Positions 8,533 through 18,274 of a DNA stretch of 64,000 bases are shown here, piece after piece (the stretch's first letter is position 1; each line of letters starts with the position of its first letter). This DNA is from Pycnococcus provasolii. Its lineage: Eukaryota; Chlorophyta; Pseudoscourfieldiophyceae; Pseudoscourfieldiales. The notes beneath the pieces are model-generated. The model saw only the letters and a program-made list of their open reading frames with translations. It made no database searches and was not told the DNA's origin. The stretch covers positions 1 through 64,000 of the forward strand of contig CP150563.1 in the NCBI GenBank assembly GCA_049487715.1. The letters are read 5' to 3'. Made by a program: the position numbers and the translations under genes.

Positions 8533-9867
8533 ATGTCGCAGGCAGTTAGCACGTTGCTGAGAGGCAAGTCAGCCTTGGTGGGTTTGTGGCAACAGTGCCG
8601 ACGACACTCTTCCCAGCCGCCCAACCCGACGCAGTTTGCGTTCACGTCAGTACCTAATGTTCGGGTTCGTCGGGGCGCAGCGGAGGATGTGGCCTCAGCT
8701 CTCCAACCGTACGGTTTGCCAAAACAAGCAACTGTTTTAATCGTCACGGACGCGTTCTGCCATACGTCAGGACTCATCTCGCCCGCAACCACCGCGTTGC
8801 GTTCCGCAGGGTACGAAGTGCGCGTCTTCGACGCCGTTATTCCAGACCCGCCAGAGTCTATCATTATCGACGCCATCGACCTGGCTAAGGAGCACGACGC
8901 CAAAGCTGTCGTTGGCATGGGGGGAGGGTCGTCCATGGACGTTGCGAAGCTGTGTGCATATTTCACAACCGCAGCCACGCAGTGCATTGACGACGATACT
9001 GCGTACGGCGTCAATCTTCTGACTGAGCGACGTCGCTTGCCGCTGGTGCAGATACCAACCACCGCAGGCACGGGCAGCGAGGCGACGGGAGTTTCCATCG
9101 TCACTGTGCAGCGCGACGGCGTCAAGGCGAAGAAAGGCGTCGTCAGCAGCGAGCTTGTGGCAGACGCTGCTCTGCTTGATGGCACGCTTCTCGCCGGCTT
9201 GCCTGCTGAGCACGTTGCGTTCGCGGGCGTCGACGCGATCATTCACGCCGTGGAGGCGGCAACGAGCTTCCGCCTCAAGAATCACATGTCTGACTCACTT
9301 GCAACGCGAGCCTTGCAGCTCATGTCGGAGAGCCTTGTTCCCGCGGTGGCGGGCGCTGGAACGGCCGGGGAGGAGGCGGATGCCTATCGCGAAACGCAGC
9401 TTGTCGGCAGCTACCTCGCAGGACTCGCTTTTGGGAATGCGCCTGTCGCAGCTATTCATGCGCTCGCATATCCCATTGGCGCGTTTGCGAAGGACGACGC
9501 TCCATACCCCAAAGGTGTTCCGCATGGTTTGAGCGTGAGCCTCATGTCTGCACCCGTCATGCGCTACAACGCAGAGCACAGCGCATGGGCGCGTGACATA
9601 TACGCGAATGAGCTGCTTCCGCACGTCCACCCCAGCGCGCTGCAAGGTGTCGAGCGCGCGGATGACGGCGCGGAGCACTTCGTTCGCGTGTACGAGTCCA
9701 TCGCCCGCCAGTGCAACGTGCCATCTCGCATCTCGGGCGTGGGTATTCGCGGTGACGACGTTGCGTCGTTGGCTGAGCAGAGTCAACTGCAGACTCGGCT
9801 GCTTGTGAACAACCCGGTTGCCGTGGACGAGGACACGGCTCGCTTGCTGTATGTAGCTGTGCTGTAA
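8533..9867 (+). CDS. Iron-containing alcohol dehydrogenase, hydroxyacid-oxoacid transhydrogenase-like, mitochondrial
   Basis: 444 residues, full length for group III Fe-ADHs. The N-terminus (about 25 residues, basic, with no acidic residue) looks like a mitochondrial presequence. The NAD-binding loop is GMGGGSSMD at 128-136 and the TTAGTGSEATG motif lies at 176-186. Likely metal ligands are D234 and H238 in VDAIIHAVE, H309 in AAIHALAYPIGA and H331 in GVPHGLS. The spacing, and the segment before PHGLS, resemble ADHFE1/HOT enzymes, which couple 4-hydroxybutyrate oxidation to 2-oxoglutarate reduction without free cofactor turnover. A plain Fe-dependent alcohol dehydrogenase cannot be excluded. 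The next gene starts 230 bases downstream on the same strand. Confidence 0.9.
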   Translation: MSQAVSTLLRGKSALVGLWQQCRRHSSQPPNPTQFAFTSVPNVRVRRGAAEDVASALQPYGLPKQATVLIVTDAFCHTSGLISPATTALRSAGYEVRVFDAVIPDPPESIIIDAIDLAKEHDAKAVVGMGGGSSMDVAKLCAYFTTAATQCIDDDTAYGVNLLTERRRLPLVQIPTTAGTGSEATGVSIVTVQRDGVKAKKGVVSSELVADAALLDGTLLAGLPAEHVAFAGVDAIIHAVEAATSFRLKNHMSDSLATRALQLMSESLVPAVAGAGTAGEEADAYRETQLVGSYLAGLAFGNAPVAAIHALAYPIGAFAKDDAPYPKGVPHGLSVSLMSAPVMRYNAEHSAWARDIYANELLPHVHPSALQGVERADDGAEHFVRVYESIARQCNVPSRISGVGIRGDDVASLAEQSQLQTRLLVNNPVAVDEDTARLLYVAVL

Positions 9868-10097
9868 CGTATTGAGATTCTGGACGCCGGAAGGATTGGG
9901 GTTTTCGTTTGGGGGTTTGTCCACCTGGTTTGTCCTATCGTAAGCTCGAACCATTATTTCTCGCCCGTCTTTTCTTTTTCTTCCCTCCCCTTTTCCTCGG
10001 CCCCTCTCCGCCAACGCGTCTCTTCTCCGCCTCAAGCCACACGACGACGTGCGTTAAAAAAACGAAACTCCTCGCTCCACTCTTCACAAGTGTCGTC

Positions 10098-12143
10098 ATG
10101 GCGGGCAAGGACAACTCGTCGTACCACGTCTCGTACGAAACGTACGTCTCCGAAGAACTCACGTTCGTATGGTGCCTTCTCGTCGTAGCGCTCCTCTGCT
10201 CGTATCTCGTGCTGCGACACCGCGTCAATGCGCTCCCACCAGCCGGTGCCGCGATGCTCGTTGGCATGGTGGGTGGTGGAATCCTCGTCGCATTGAAGTT
10301 CGAGGGTGACTTCCGTTTCGACAACAGCATTTTCTTCTATGGACTGCTTCCGCCAATCATATACCATGCGGGAGCGTCCACGAGCAAAACACGGTTGTGG
10401 AAAAATTTGGGCAGCATACTGACGTTCGCCGTCGTCGGTACGTTCGTGTCGACGATCGTAGTAGGCGGGTGCCTGAGCTTGCTTATGTCCGTCGGTGCGG
10501 TGCGCTCGTCGACGTTCGGAACTGCGCTTTCTGCTGCCGAGGCAGCACGCGTGCAGACGTTCCTACCAGCTCCCGCACCACCCGCGCCACCGCAGTCGCC
10601 AAACGCGCAGAAAAAGAGCGACTTGGGCATCCTGGAGTGCTTCATGTACGGAAGTTTGGTATCCGCGACGGACCCGGTCAGCACGCTGGCCGTCTTCAGC
10701 TCTTTGGGAGCACACCCCATGGTGCACTCGATTGTTCTTGGGGAGAGCATCATGAACGACGCTGTGGCCATCGTGCTGTTCCGCGCCTTGGAAAAGATGC
10801 ACGCGCAGGTGGTTGAACAGGAGGTGAGCACGACAGACGGCGCGGGCACCATAGGTTGGGGAACTATCTTTAAGGTTTTCTTTAGCTTCGTCGCGCTTCT
10901 GCTCGGATCCGTATTCGTGGGAGTGGTAAGCAGCCTGTTGGTGGCGTTTCTGCTGAAACGCATGGAACTGTGGAGGTATACCGCTCGAAGCTATCCAGGA
11001 CGTGCGCGCTCAGCCATTGGGTCGGGTGACGCACGCGCGTACGAGATGGGCGTTCTGCTGTTTGGCGCATATGCTAGCTACCTCTTTGCAGAGCTCGTCG
11101 ACCTGAGTGGGATTACCGCGCTATTCTTTGCAGGCATCTTTCACAGCCACTACGCGCATGCGAACGTTTCACGGGTGACGCGTGAAAGTATGCACGTATC
11201 GCTTGGCACGGCGGCACACTGCTGCGAGACATTCGTGTTCGCGTATCTTGGCCTTCAAATTGCCACGTGGAAGCAGCACCAGGTGGATTTAGGATTCCTT
11301 CTCTCCGCGTTACCCATATGCATGCTCGCGCGCGCCGTGAACATCTACCCGCTATCCCTACTGATCAATACGCGGAGGCACACGCACAAGCGAATCACGG
11401 GAAACATGCAGCACATGCTCTGGCTTGCTGGACTGCGTGGTGCGGTTGCGTACGCGCTCTGCGTGAATTTTCCACCGCTGAGCTCTGAGTACGTGTCCGT
11501 GGAGAATCCGAACAATCCATACGTGGAGAGCACGACGCTGTTCCTGATTGTCACGACGACGCTCCTTTTTGGAGGAAGCACGGGGCCTATGCTGAAGCAC
11601 TTCGGGCTTCTCGAGACGTCGTCGTACGATAACGTTGGTGGCAGGGGTATCGGCGGGAACGTGGACGGCGAACCGATGAGGGCGAACGATGACGAGGGTG
11701 AGGGACATGCCATGCTTCCGCTTGGGGCAGAACTGGGTGACGTGGAAGGCGCCACGACGAGCCGCCCTGGACGTACGAAAAAGACGAATGGTGGCGGACA
11801 CCACCAACATCACGGTAGTGGCGGCGCATCTTCTTCTTCCACGTCGTCGATGAACGTGGGCGTTGGTGGTGCTGAGGATGCCATGGTTGCCGGGGAAGGC
11901 AATGAAATCGTCGGCGCCGATATCCGGCGGATGTCGCTGGATGTTGATCATACGATGGCCATGGGAGACGAGCATGAGGAGGATACTCGCGGATTTCTCA
12001 GCGCAGCACCAAGACATCGGGAAGACTTTTTCAGCTCGCTCCACTCGCGCTGGCGTAAGTTTGATTATTCGTTCATGAAGCCAATCTTTGGTGGAAGTGG
12101 AGGATTCGGCCTTCCCGACGACTTTGAGGAGGATTCGACGTAG
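10098..12143 (+). CDS. Na+(K+)/H+ exchanger, CPA1 (NHE/NHX) family
   Basis: 681 residues from the ATG at 10098 (MAGKDNSSYH); the open frame continues upstream to 9909 but lacks a good start. About 12 membrane segments lie between residues 25 and 490. Family hallmarks: FFYGLLPPIIYHAG (TM with the inhibitor-binding signature), SATDPVSTLAVF and GESIMNDAVAIVLF (ion-binding ND pair) and AGLRGAVAYAL. The pattern is closest to endomembrane NHE6-9/NHX5-6-type exchangers, which set luminal pH and K+/Na+ in Golgi, endosome or vacuole. The C-terminal ~170 residues are cytosolic, glycine/histidine/serine-rich and poorly conserved. The gene converges on the SMP-like gene with 134 bases between stops. Confidence 0.92.
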   Translation: MAGKDNSSYHVSYETYVSEELTFVWCLLVVALLCSYLVLRHRVNALPPAGAAMLVGMVGGGILVALKFEGDFRFDNSIFFYGLLPPIIYHAGASTSKTRLWKNLGSILTFAVVGTFVSTIVVGGCLSLLMSVGAVRSSTFGTALSAAEAARVQTFLPAPAPPAPPQSPNAQKKSDLGILECFMYGSLVSATDPVSTLAVFSSLGAHPMVHSIVLGESIMNDAVAIVLFRALEKMHAQVVEQEVSTTDGAGTIGWGTIFKVFFSFVALLLGSVFVGVVSSLLVAFLLKRMELWRYTARSYPGRARSAIGSGDARAYEMGVLLFGAYASYLFAELVDLSGITALFFAGIFHSHYAHANVSRVTRESMHVSLGTAAHCCETFVFAYLGLQIATWKQHQVDLGFLLSALPICMLARAVNIYPLSLLINTRRHTHKRITGNMQHMLWLAGLRGAVAYALCVNFPPLSSEYVSVENPNNPYVESTTLFLIVTTTLLFGGSTGPMLKHFGLLETSSYDNVGGRGIGGNVDGEPMRANDDEGEGHAMLPLGAELGDVEGATTSRPGRTKKTNGGGHHQHHGSGGASSSSTSSMNVGVGGAEDAMVAGEGNEIVGADIRRMSLDVDHTMAMGDEHEEDTRGFLSAAPRHREDFFSSLHSRWRKFDYSFMKPIFGGSGGFGLPDDFEEDST

Positions 12144-12277
12144 ATGAAGAAATGACAAATTCATTCATTATTGACCTTAGTCTAGACAACAGTAACTTAA
12201 TAACTAATAACCTACATACCTACAGCAGAAAGAGAATTTATTTATTAAGGTTAGTATACATGCAGTGCGTACAGTAG

Positions 12278-13369
12278 CTACTTTGGGTTGGCTGAAATCC
12301 GGCGACGCATTGCAGCACCCAAGCCGTCCGCGAACACTTTTTGTGCTTGCGAGACTTTCTCCGCAGCCGCAGCACGTATGGCATTCGCAGTTTCCGTCAC
12401 GGTATTCGCAGTTTCCGTCGCCTCGTCTCGGAACGCCTGAGCAACAGCCTGCATCGTCTCCTCAGCACGTGTCGCCTGCTCTGAGGCTGCTTTGCCAACT
12501 TCTTTCGCAATGGCCGACTCCAGAAAGCTAAGTGGCTGTCTAGGTACCCATCCCGCTCGACGTGCTTCGACTTGCCAATCGCCGTCTTTTTCGTTTTGAC
12601 TGTCTGCCTTTCCACGCGCTGCTTCAGAAAGCATGACGCGCGCGTCCCAACCCGTTGCCATTGACTTGACTGCAGTTTCCGCCGCCGCTTGAACAGCTGA
12701 GAGCATCACGTCAGCCGCGGCTGCGGCGGCGGTGGATGTTGACGACTTGGACGAGATGGGCGTGACGGCCATGGTGACAATAGGGGGAGGCGCCTCTGGA
12801 CTGAGACTTCCTTCGACGAACGAAAAAGGCTTGCCATTCCCCCTTCCTTCTGGTGTGGTCACCCACGCGTACGAACGAAGGGTTAGGCGCAGATACGTGA
12901 GCGAGAACCGGCACGCCAGCGTCTCGTTGGCGAGGTGAACGATCGCGCTCGCTCGCTCGCTGTCAGCCTGTCCTCGCCAGACGACCTCAACGTCGGCTGT
13001 CAACACGTCCGCATCCTTTGGAGCGTCGGAGTCCTCGACGTGGTGGACAGCGAGCACCTCTGGCGGCTCCTCGCTGAGAGAGATGCCCTTGATCATGGAG
13101 GACGACGACGTCGCAGATAGTTTCGCGAGCAGGTCGCGCATGACGAACGGCCACGCGCGCCCTCCCGCGAGGTTGAGCCACTGGTGCAGAGCCGGCGGGT
13201 TGTCCGGGAGGTTGATGACGGCTGTTGAAGAGGCTGCCTTTTTTGCCGCACTTTGGCCTGAGGCGACGACGGCTGACTCGAGCCTTCGCACGCGCAAATA
13301 CAGCGCGTATACCGCGAGAGCGAGAGTCAGCGTGAGCGTCCAGTAGAGGAGCGACGCCACCACGCCCAT
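12278..13369 (-). CDS. N-terminally membrane-anchored protein with SMP-like lipid-binding domain
   Basis: 363 residues from the ATG at 13369. Residues 1-25 form a transmembrane helix (VVASLLYWTLTLTLALAVYA). Residues about 60-210 follow the SMP layout: a WLNLAGGRAWPFVMRDL start, then ISLSEEPPEVLAVHHVED (compare LG..PP.I.GV.V in extended synaptotagmins), then ADVLTADVEVVWRGQAD and strands. SMP proteins sit at membrane contact sites, such as ER-plasma membrane, and move glycerolipids. No C2 domain follows. Instead the last 150 residues are alanine- and glutamate-rich helix (TRAEETMQAVAQAFRDEAT). The assignment rests on motif spacing, so moderate confidence. Confidence 0.6.
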   Translation of the reverse strand: MGVVASLLYWTLTLTLALAVYALYLRVRRLESAVVASGQSAAKKAASSTAVINLPDNPPALHQWLNLAGGRAWPFVMRDLLAKLSATSSSSMIKGISLSEEPPEVLAVHHVEDSDAPKDADVLTADVEVVWRGQADSERASAIVHLANETLACRFSLTYLRLTLRSYAWVTTPEGRGNGKPFSFVEGSLSPEAPPPIVTMAVTPISSKSSTSTAAAAAADVMLSAVQAAAETAVKSMATGWDARVMLSEAARGKADSQNEKDGDWQVEARRAGWVPRQPLSFLESAIAKEVGKAASEQATRAEETMQAVAQAFRDEATETANTVTETANAIRAAAAEKVSQAQKVFADGLGAAMRRRISANPK

Positions 13370-13869
13370 GGTTGGCGTTGGGGCTGGGCAAGAGGGAGAA
13401 AGAGGAACGAAGTCGCGCAAGAATAACGCTGCCTTTTTGGAAATAAAGTCTACCGTGTCGGAGGGTTATGAGGGGAGAAGTTCTTCGTTTGACTTTTTCT
13501 TTTGTCGGGCGAAAGAAAGATTGGAGAGGGGGACGTCGACGTCGTTAGGGGTAGTTTAGGGCTGGAACCAAAAAATCTCATCTCAGAAGAAGGGGGCAAA
13601 GCTGCTGGATCAATGGATCCGTCCGAGGTCGTCCAGTCTGGGAGGGACGGGATCCCCTGCGAGCCTGTACTGTACTCTGTGAGCCGTTGGCTCTGCATCA
13701 CGTCTGATTTCCCCGCCTTCCCCCAATCAGCCACTCTCAATCAGCCCCCCCTGTTTTAGGCTCCCCCTCCCCCTTGCTCCCCCTCCTTTCGGTTCACCCT
13801 ACCGGGTACTCTTATTGGCGTAGGCACCACTTGTCAAGAAGGAACGCGACGCGGAAGTTAAACATAGCT
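13370..13869. promoter_or_regulatory. Divergent upstream gap, SMP-like and coiled-coil genes
   Basis: 500 bases with no gene. Includes CAATGGATCCGTCC and a second GGATCC nearby (13610-13655), plus a C/T-rich run close to the 13870 start. The coiled-coil frame is open upstream from 13774, so its transcript could start a little earlier. Confidence 0.5.
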
Positions 13870-16707
13870 ATGATGATGAGCAACGCTGCCGCCCTCACGC
13901 CGCGCTGGCGAGTCGCCGGATCGGTGCGGCGGATCAACACGCCGGCGAGGCTACCCATGCGTGCCCCCAACGCGCAGCAGGAGGAGGCGTCCGCGCTCGA
14001 GGAGGCGTTCCAGGGAACGCAAGCCATCGCGGAGGAGTTTCAGGCGCTCAGTGCGTCGTACGAGGCGCTCATGGCGCAGATCGACGACGGCACCGTCAAG
14101 CTGCAGGATCCCCCAGCATCCAGCCTGAGCAGCCTCATGGAGAGCAACGAGGATCACGTCGTCGAGCTCGTCGATGCCATCGCAACGCTCGAGGCGGCTC
14201 TGGCGGAGCGCGAGAAGGAGCTCAGCGAGGTGATCGTCTCGGAGGCGGAGGCTGGAAGAAAGCTCGAGACGCTCGAGACTGAGGTGAGCACCCTACGAAC
14301 GCGACTGCAGTCTGGCGAGACGGAGGCGGGACAAGCTTCCGATGTCATGCAGAACGAGCTCGCGGCTCTCGCGGATGAACTGGCGTCGATGGCTGGCGAC
14401 AAGGCGAAACTTGCGGAGGAGCTAAGTGCTCGCGACGCGGAAGTGCGAGACCTGTCCTCGCAGCTTGAAGCGTCCATCGCAAAGCTCGAAGAGGCGAGCA
14501 ACACGCGAACGCAGCTCGAGCAGAGCAGATCCGCCGAATCGGAGCGCATGTCAACGCTCGAGGCGCAGGTTCGCGACATGTCGTCTCAGCTCGAGGAGGC
14601 GAATAAGCTGCGCTCGAGCATAGAGGAGACGGGATCCTCGCTAGAGGCGGAGATGGCGCGCAAGTCTGAAGAGGTGGCGTCACTTTCCTCGGAGAAAGCT
14701 AGGCTTGAGGATGAGCTGAGGCAGCGTGGGGAGGCGCTGCAGAAGTCGGAGGAGCAGCTGACGTCTCTGCGCGAGTCGCAGGAGACTTCGTCAAGTGATG
14801 CCGAGCGCCTGAATGGGACGGTTTCTCAGCTTGAGGAACAGCTCAACGTCGAGAAAGAGCGCACTTCGGATCTTGACGGATTGCTCGCGCGAACGCGCGA
14901 GGAAGCAAAATCCGAGCAGGATAGGCTCACGGAGCAGATTGCGGCACTTCGGCAGTCCTCGGATGCCTCTTCGACCGACGCCGAGCGCCTGAATCAGGCA
15001 ATCGCTGAGCTGGAGGAGAGTCTACGCCAGGAAAAGGAGCGTGCATCTGAGCTCGACGAAACTCTCGTACGCGCGCGAGGCGAAGCGAAATCTGAGCAGT
15101 CCAGGCTCGAGGAGCAGTTGTCGAGTGCGCAGAGAGAGCTGACGACGCAGACGAATTCGCTGCGCAACGTGAATCTGAATTTGCAGGAGCTCGAGAAGAC
15201 GAGGGAGGAGGAGCAGGCTGCGGCGAAGTCGCTGGAAGGGTCGCTTCGCGAGGAGCTGGAGGCGATGGCGCAGACGCTCGGACAGAAGGAGGCTGCCCTG
15301 GACGGGGCGGAGAAGTCTCTTGCGGAGACGTCTGCGGAGCTCGAGGAATCGCGCGATACGCTCTCGGAGCAGGGCAGTGCGCTCGGCTCCGCGCGCACTC
15401 TTTTGGACTCCATTCGCACGGAGCTGAATGATACAAAGCAAGCTTTCGAAAGCCAGGTTGCGGACTTTGAGACGACGCGTGGTGAGTTCGAGCAGGAAAT
15501 TTCCAATCTTCAGTCTGATCTGACGAAGATCACGAAAGATCGCGATGCACAGGTATCGGCGCTAGGATCGAGTCAAGACGAAACTGCGGATCTGAAGGCT
15601 TCGCTCACCAAGCTGAACGACGAGCTCGAGGACTTGCGAAAGCGACTTGCGGAGTCTGAGGAGGGCAAGTCGAACGTATCGGCGGAGCTCGAGGCAAAGG
15701 AGGCTGATCTGGCAAGCACGCGGAAGGACCTCTCGGACGCTGAGGCGACGATCGAGGAGGCGAAGACGGAATCGGAGGCTCAGGCAAAGCGCATCAGTAT
15801 GCTTATGAGCGACGTGAGTGGAGTGCGTTCCGCCGCCACAAAGGCGGAGGAGGACCACATGAAGGTGGTGGAAAGTCTTAAGGCTGAAATGTCGGAAATG
15901 AAGCAAGCGCTGGTGACGAGCACCTCTGATCTCGAGAAGATGACATCAGATCGATCAGCCGTTCAGGCGGAACTTGACGAGACGTCTTCGAACCTTCTCG
16001 ATGCGCGCGATGCTCTCGAGCGCACGACGACAGAGGTGGAGCAACTTGGAATGACGCGTGAAAAATTGAGCGACGAGATTGAGCGCCTGCGTGCGAGCCT
16101 TCAAAAAGAGACGAACGAGAAGACTGAGCTCGAGTCGAGTCTGGCATCAAGCAAGGAGACGAGTGCCGACCTGAAGACGAAGCTTGCGTCGAGCGAGGGG
16201 CGTGCGGAGAAGCTGAGCGACAGCCTTGACGAAACGGCTTCGCTTCTCAGTGAGACGAAGGAGCAACTCGAGAAGCAAGGCGCGGAACTCAATAGGGTCA
16301 TGGAGGCCAAGGTGGCAAGCGAGCAGCGGAAGGAGAAGGAGCTGGCGGAGCTCAGCAGTAAGGAGAAGGGGACAGCCGACAAGCTTGCACTTGCTCTGAA
16401 CAAGGTGTCTGACTTGGAACGCCAACTCAGGGACGAGTCCAACACCGTTTCTAAGCTGCAAAATGACATGCTCGTTGCCGAGGAATCGTCCACATCCAGG
16501 ATGGCGGCGATGCGCGAGGAGGCGGATGCGAACGACGCGAAGTCACGCGCGCTAATTGCCGACCTGGAAGAGCGCGTTGCGATGCTCGAGGAGTCGAACA
16601 AGAGAAAGGATGAAGTGCTTCAGCTCAGCAAGCGTGTTCTGGGCAAGGCGCTTGCGAAGACAGAGGAGCGCGGATTCTCCCCGGAAGAAGATGAGCTGAG
16701 CGGCTAA
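13870..16707 (+). CDS. Long coiled-coil protein, possibly plastid-targeted
   Basis: 945 residues from ATG 13870; an ATG at 13774 would add 32. The first ~40 residues are basic and hydroxyl/alanine-rich (MMMSNAAALTPRWRVAGSVR) and could be a transit peptide. From about residue 60 to the end it is almost unbroken heptad-type coiled coil rich in E, S, L and A. It has internal near-repeats such as SDAERLN..(V/I)..LEE.L..E.ER at two places 62-63 residues apart, showing tandem duplication. It resembles MAR-binding-filament-like/MFP1, myosin-tail and golgin-like proteins in composition only. No motor, GRIP or other globular domain is present. A scaffold or filament role is inference. Confidence 0.75.
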   Translation: MMMSNAAALTPRWRVAGSVRRINTPARLPMRAPNAQQEEASALEEAFQGTQAIAEEFQALSASYEALMAQIDDGTVKLQDPPASSLSSLMESNEDHVVELVDAIATLEAALAEREKELSEVIVSEAEAGRKLETLETEVSTLRTRLQSGETEAGQASDVMQNELAALADELASMAGDKAKLAEELSARDAEVRDLSSQLEASIAKLEEASNTRTQLEQSRSAESERMSTLEAQVRDMSSQLEEANKLRSSIEETGSSLEAEMARKSEEVASLSSEKARLEDELRQRGEALQKSEEQLTSLRESQETSSSDAERLNGTVSQLEEQLNVEKERTSDLDGLLARTREEAKSEQDRLTEQIAALRQSSDASSTDAERLNQAIAELEESLRQEKERASELDETLVRARGEAKSEQSRLEEQLSSAQRELTTQTNSLRNVNLNLQELEKTREEEQAAAKSLEGSLREELEAMAQTLGQKEAALDGAEKSLAETSAELEESRDTLSEQGSALGSARTLLDSIRTELNDTKQAFESQVADFETTRGEFEQEISNLQSDLTKITKDRDAQVSALGSSQDETADLKASLTKLNDELEDLRKRLAESEEGKSNVSAELEAKEADLASTRKDLSDAEATIEEAKTESEAQAKRISMLMSDVSGVRSAATKAEEDHMKVVESLKAEMSEMKQALVTSTSDLEKMTSDRSAVQAELDETSSNLLDARDALERTTTEVEQLGMTREKLSDEIERLRASLQKETNEKTELESSLASSKETSADLKTKLASSEGRAEKLSDSLDETASLLSETKEQLEKQGAELNRVMEAKVASEQRKEKELAELSSKEKGTADKLALALNKVSDLERQLRDESNTVSKLQNDMLVAEESSTSRMAAMREEADANDAKSRALIADLEERVAMLEESNKRKDEVLQLSKRVLGKALAKTEERGFSPEEDELSG

Positions 16708-17004
16708 CGATAAGTTAGACTTGCTTGCTCTGCCCCTTTCACTCTCCTTCCTTGCCTTTTTTTTGTCTCTCTCTCTCTCTCGTTGAGCTGTGTGCGCGTG
16801 GTGAGCCGGGGTGTGTTACTTTCTGTGTCACAGACAAAAAAACTGGATTTCCTCGAGTCTCCATCATGGTCTGTCTGCCGTTGTCCATTTTTATTGAATG
16901 GGGTTTGCGGGGTTTGGCTCTCCACTTTCCCCCACCTCTTTCCCCCTCACTCCTCTCACCGTTTCCATCAGCGCGTGTGGATCCACGCAAAGCGACCCAC
17001 GGCA

Positions 17005-18204
17005 ATGGCGCTCGTTCTCCTGTTCTCCGCAGCAGCAGCTGCGGCGGCGGCGGCGTGGTCAGCACAGCTCCGGCGACGGTCGAAACGACGGCGCGTGTAC
17101 ATGGACGGCTGCTTTGATATGATGCACGCGGGTCACTTCAATGCGCTCCGGCAGGCGTCGCGCTGCGCGGAGGGTGCTGAGCTCGTCGTGGGTGTTGTTG
17201 GTGATGCCGAGATCGTGAAAGCGAAAGGGTCGGCGCCTGTGATCCCAGAGGCTGAGCGCGTCGAGCAGGTTCAGCTGTGCCGCTGGGTGGACGAGGTGCT
17301 CGACGACGTGCCATACGACCTCCACCCGTCTTTTGTCGGCGAGCTCCTCGGAAGTCGGCATCGCGTCGATCTCGTCGTGCACGGCGACGATCCGTGCCTA
17401 CTTCCGGACGGCACGGACGCGTACGCGGAAGTCAAGCGTCAGGGACGTTTCGTCGAAGTGCCACGAACGGAGGGCATCTCGAGCACGGACATAGTCGGGC
17501 GTATCCTTGGCCACGTTGCGCGTGAGTCGGCTGAAGCGCCGCAGCTGCTGTTCACCGGCGCACGCGTGGAGGAGTTCCGACACGGCGGTGAGGCGTGCTT
17601 ACCTCCTCCCGTGGGCCACACGTCTCCCGTGGTTGGCTATGTCGACGGCGCGTTTGACCTGTGCCACGTTGGCCACGCGACGTTCCTGCGCATGTGCCGC
17701 GAACACTGCGACGTGCTGATTGTTGGCTGCCATGCCGACGGCGTCGTTCGAGAGAGGAGGCGGCGCCAGCACGCCGCGGCACGCACCAGAGAGGAGGCTG
17801 AGGAGCGTGCTCCGCTTCCGCTCCTCTCGCTGCACGAACGCTGCCTTGCGTTGTGGGCGCAGCGGGCCGTGAGCGACGTCGTGGTTGGCGCACCGCTGTG
17901 TGCCACGGCTGACCTCCTTGCGACGCTTCGCGTGCGCAAGGTGTTTCGTGGAACCGTCAGCGAAGGGTCTGGCTTGGTTGGCACGGGCGATCGCCTCGAT
18001 GGCTTGCGCAAGCGTCGGCTCGTTTTCGATCTCAAGTCACCCAGTTCCGTGACGACGCACGAGGTGGTGCGTCGCGTTCTCAACCGCAAGGAGGAGTTTG
18101 AGAAGCGATATGAAACCAAGTCGGCAAAGGAGGCGGCGTACTACTTTAACAAGTCTTCGTCAAGAAGTCCTGTGAATGCAGAGAGCAACAGAAACGGCGG
18201 ATGA
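17005..18204 (+). CDS. PECT1: Ethanolamine-phosphate cytidylyltransferase (CTP:phosphoethanolamine)
   Basis: 399 residues from ATG 17005. It catalyses CTP + phosphoethanolamine to CDP-ethanolamine, the committing step of the Kennedy pathway to phosphatidylethanolamine. Two cytidylyltransferase repeats are visible: DGCFDMMHAGH (35-44) with RTEGISSTDIVGRIL (154-168), and DGAFDLCHVGH (214-224) with a degenerate second RT motif (RGTVSEGSG). The stronger first half and weakened second half are typical of eukaryotic PECT. A short hydrophobic poly-alanine N-terminus followed by RRRSKRRR resembles the membrane anchor of the plant enzyme, which localises to the mitochondrial outer membrane. The gap to the convergent p31comet gene is 70 bases. 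Confidence 0.93.
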   Translation: MALVLLFSAAAAAAAAAWSAQLRRRSKRRRVYMDGCFDMMHAGHFNALRQASRCAEGAELVVGVVGDAEIVKAKGSAPVIPEAERVEQVQLCRWVDEVLDDVPYDLHPSFVGELLGSRHRVDLVVHGDDPCLLPDGTDAYAEVKRQGRFVEVPRTEGISSTDIVGRILGHVARESAEAPQLLFTGARVEEFRHGGEACLPPPVGHTSPVVGYVDGAFDLCHVGHATFLRMCREHCDVLIVGCHADGVVRERRRRQHAAARTREEAEERAPLPLLSLHERCLALWAQRAVSDVVVGAPLCATADLLATLRVRKVFRGTVSEGSGLVGTGDRLDGLRKRRLVFDLKSPSSVTTHEVVRRVLNRKEEFEKRYETKSAKEAAYYFNKSSSRSPVNAESNRNGG

Positions 18205-18274
18205 ATTTACCACCACTAAATTAATTGAATTCACATGTATAGGTTAACTATCTTACGTTTGCATACAAGTAGTT

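Noticed and set aside
7857-9242. 461-residue minus-strand frame across the proline-rich and Fe-ADH starts
   Set aside because: It overlaps the sense strand of a certain Fe-ADH gene and the promoter gap, and has no domain.
14994-15506. Serine-rich minus-strand frame opposite the coiled-coil gene
   Set aside because: Reverse complement of E/L/S codons gives S/R/F-rich frames; several equivalent ones exist along the gene.
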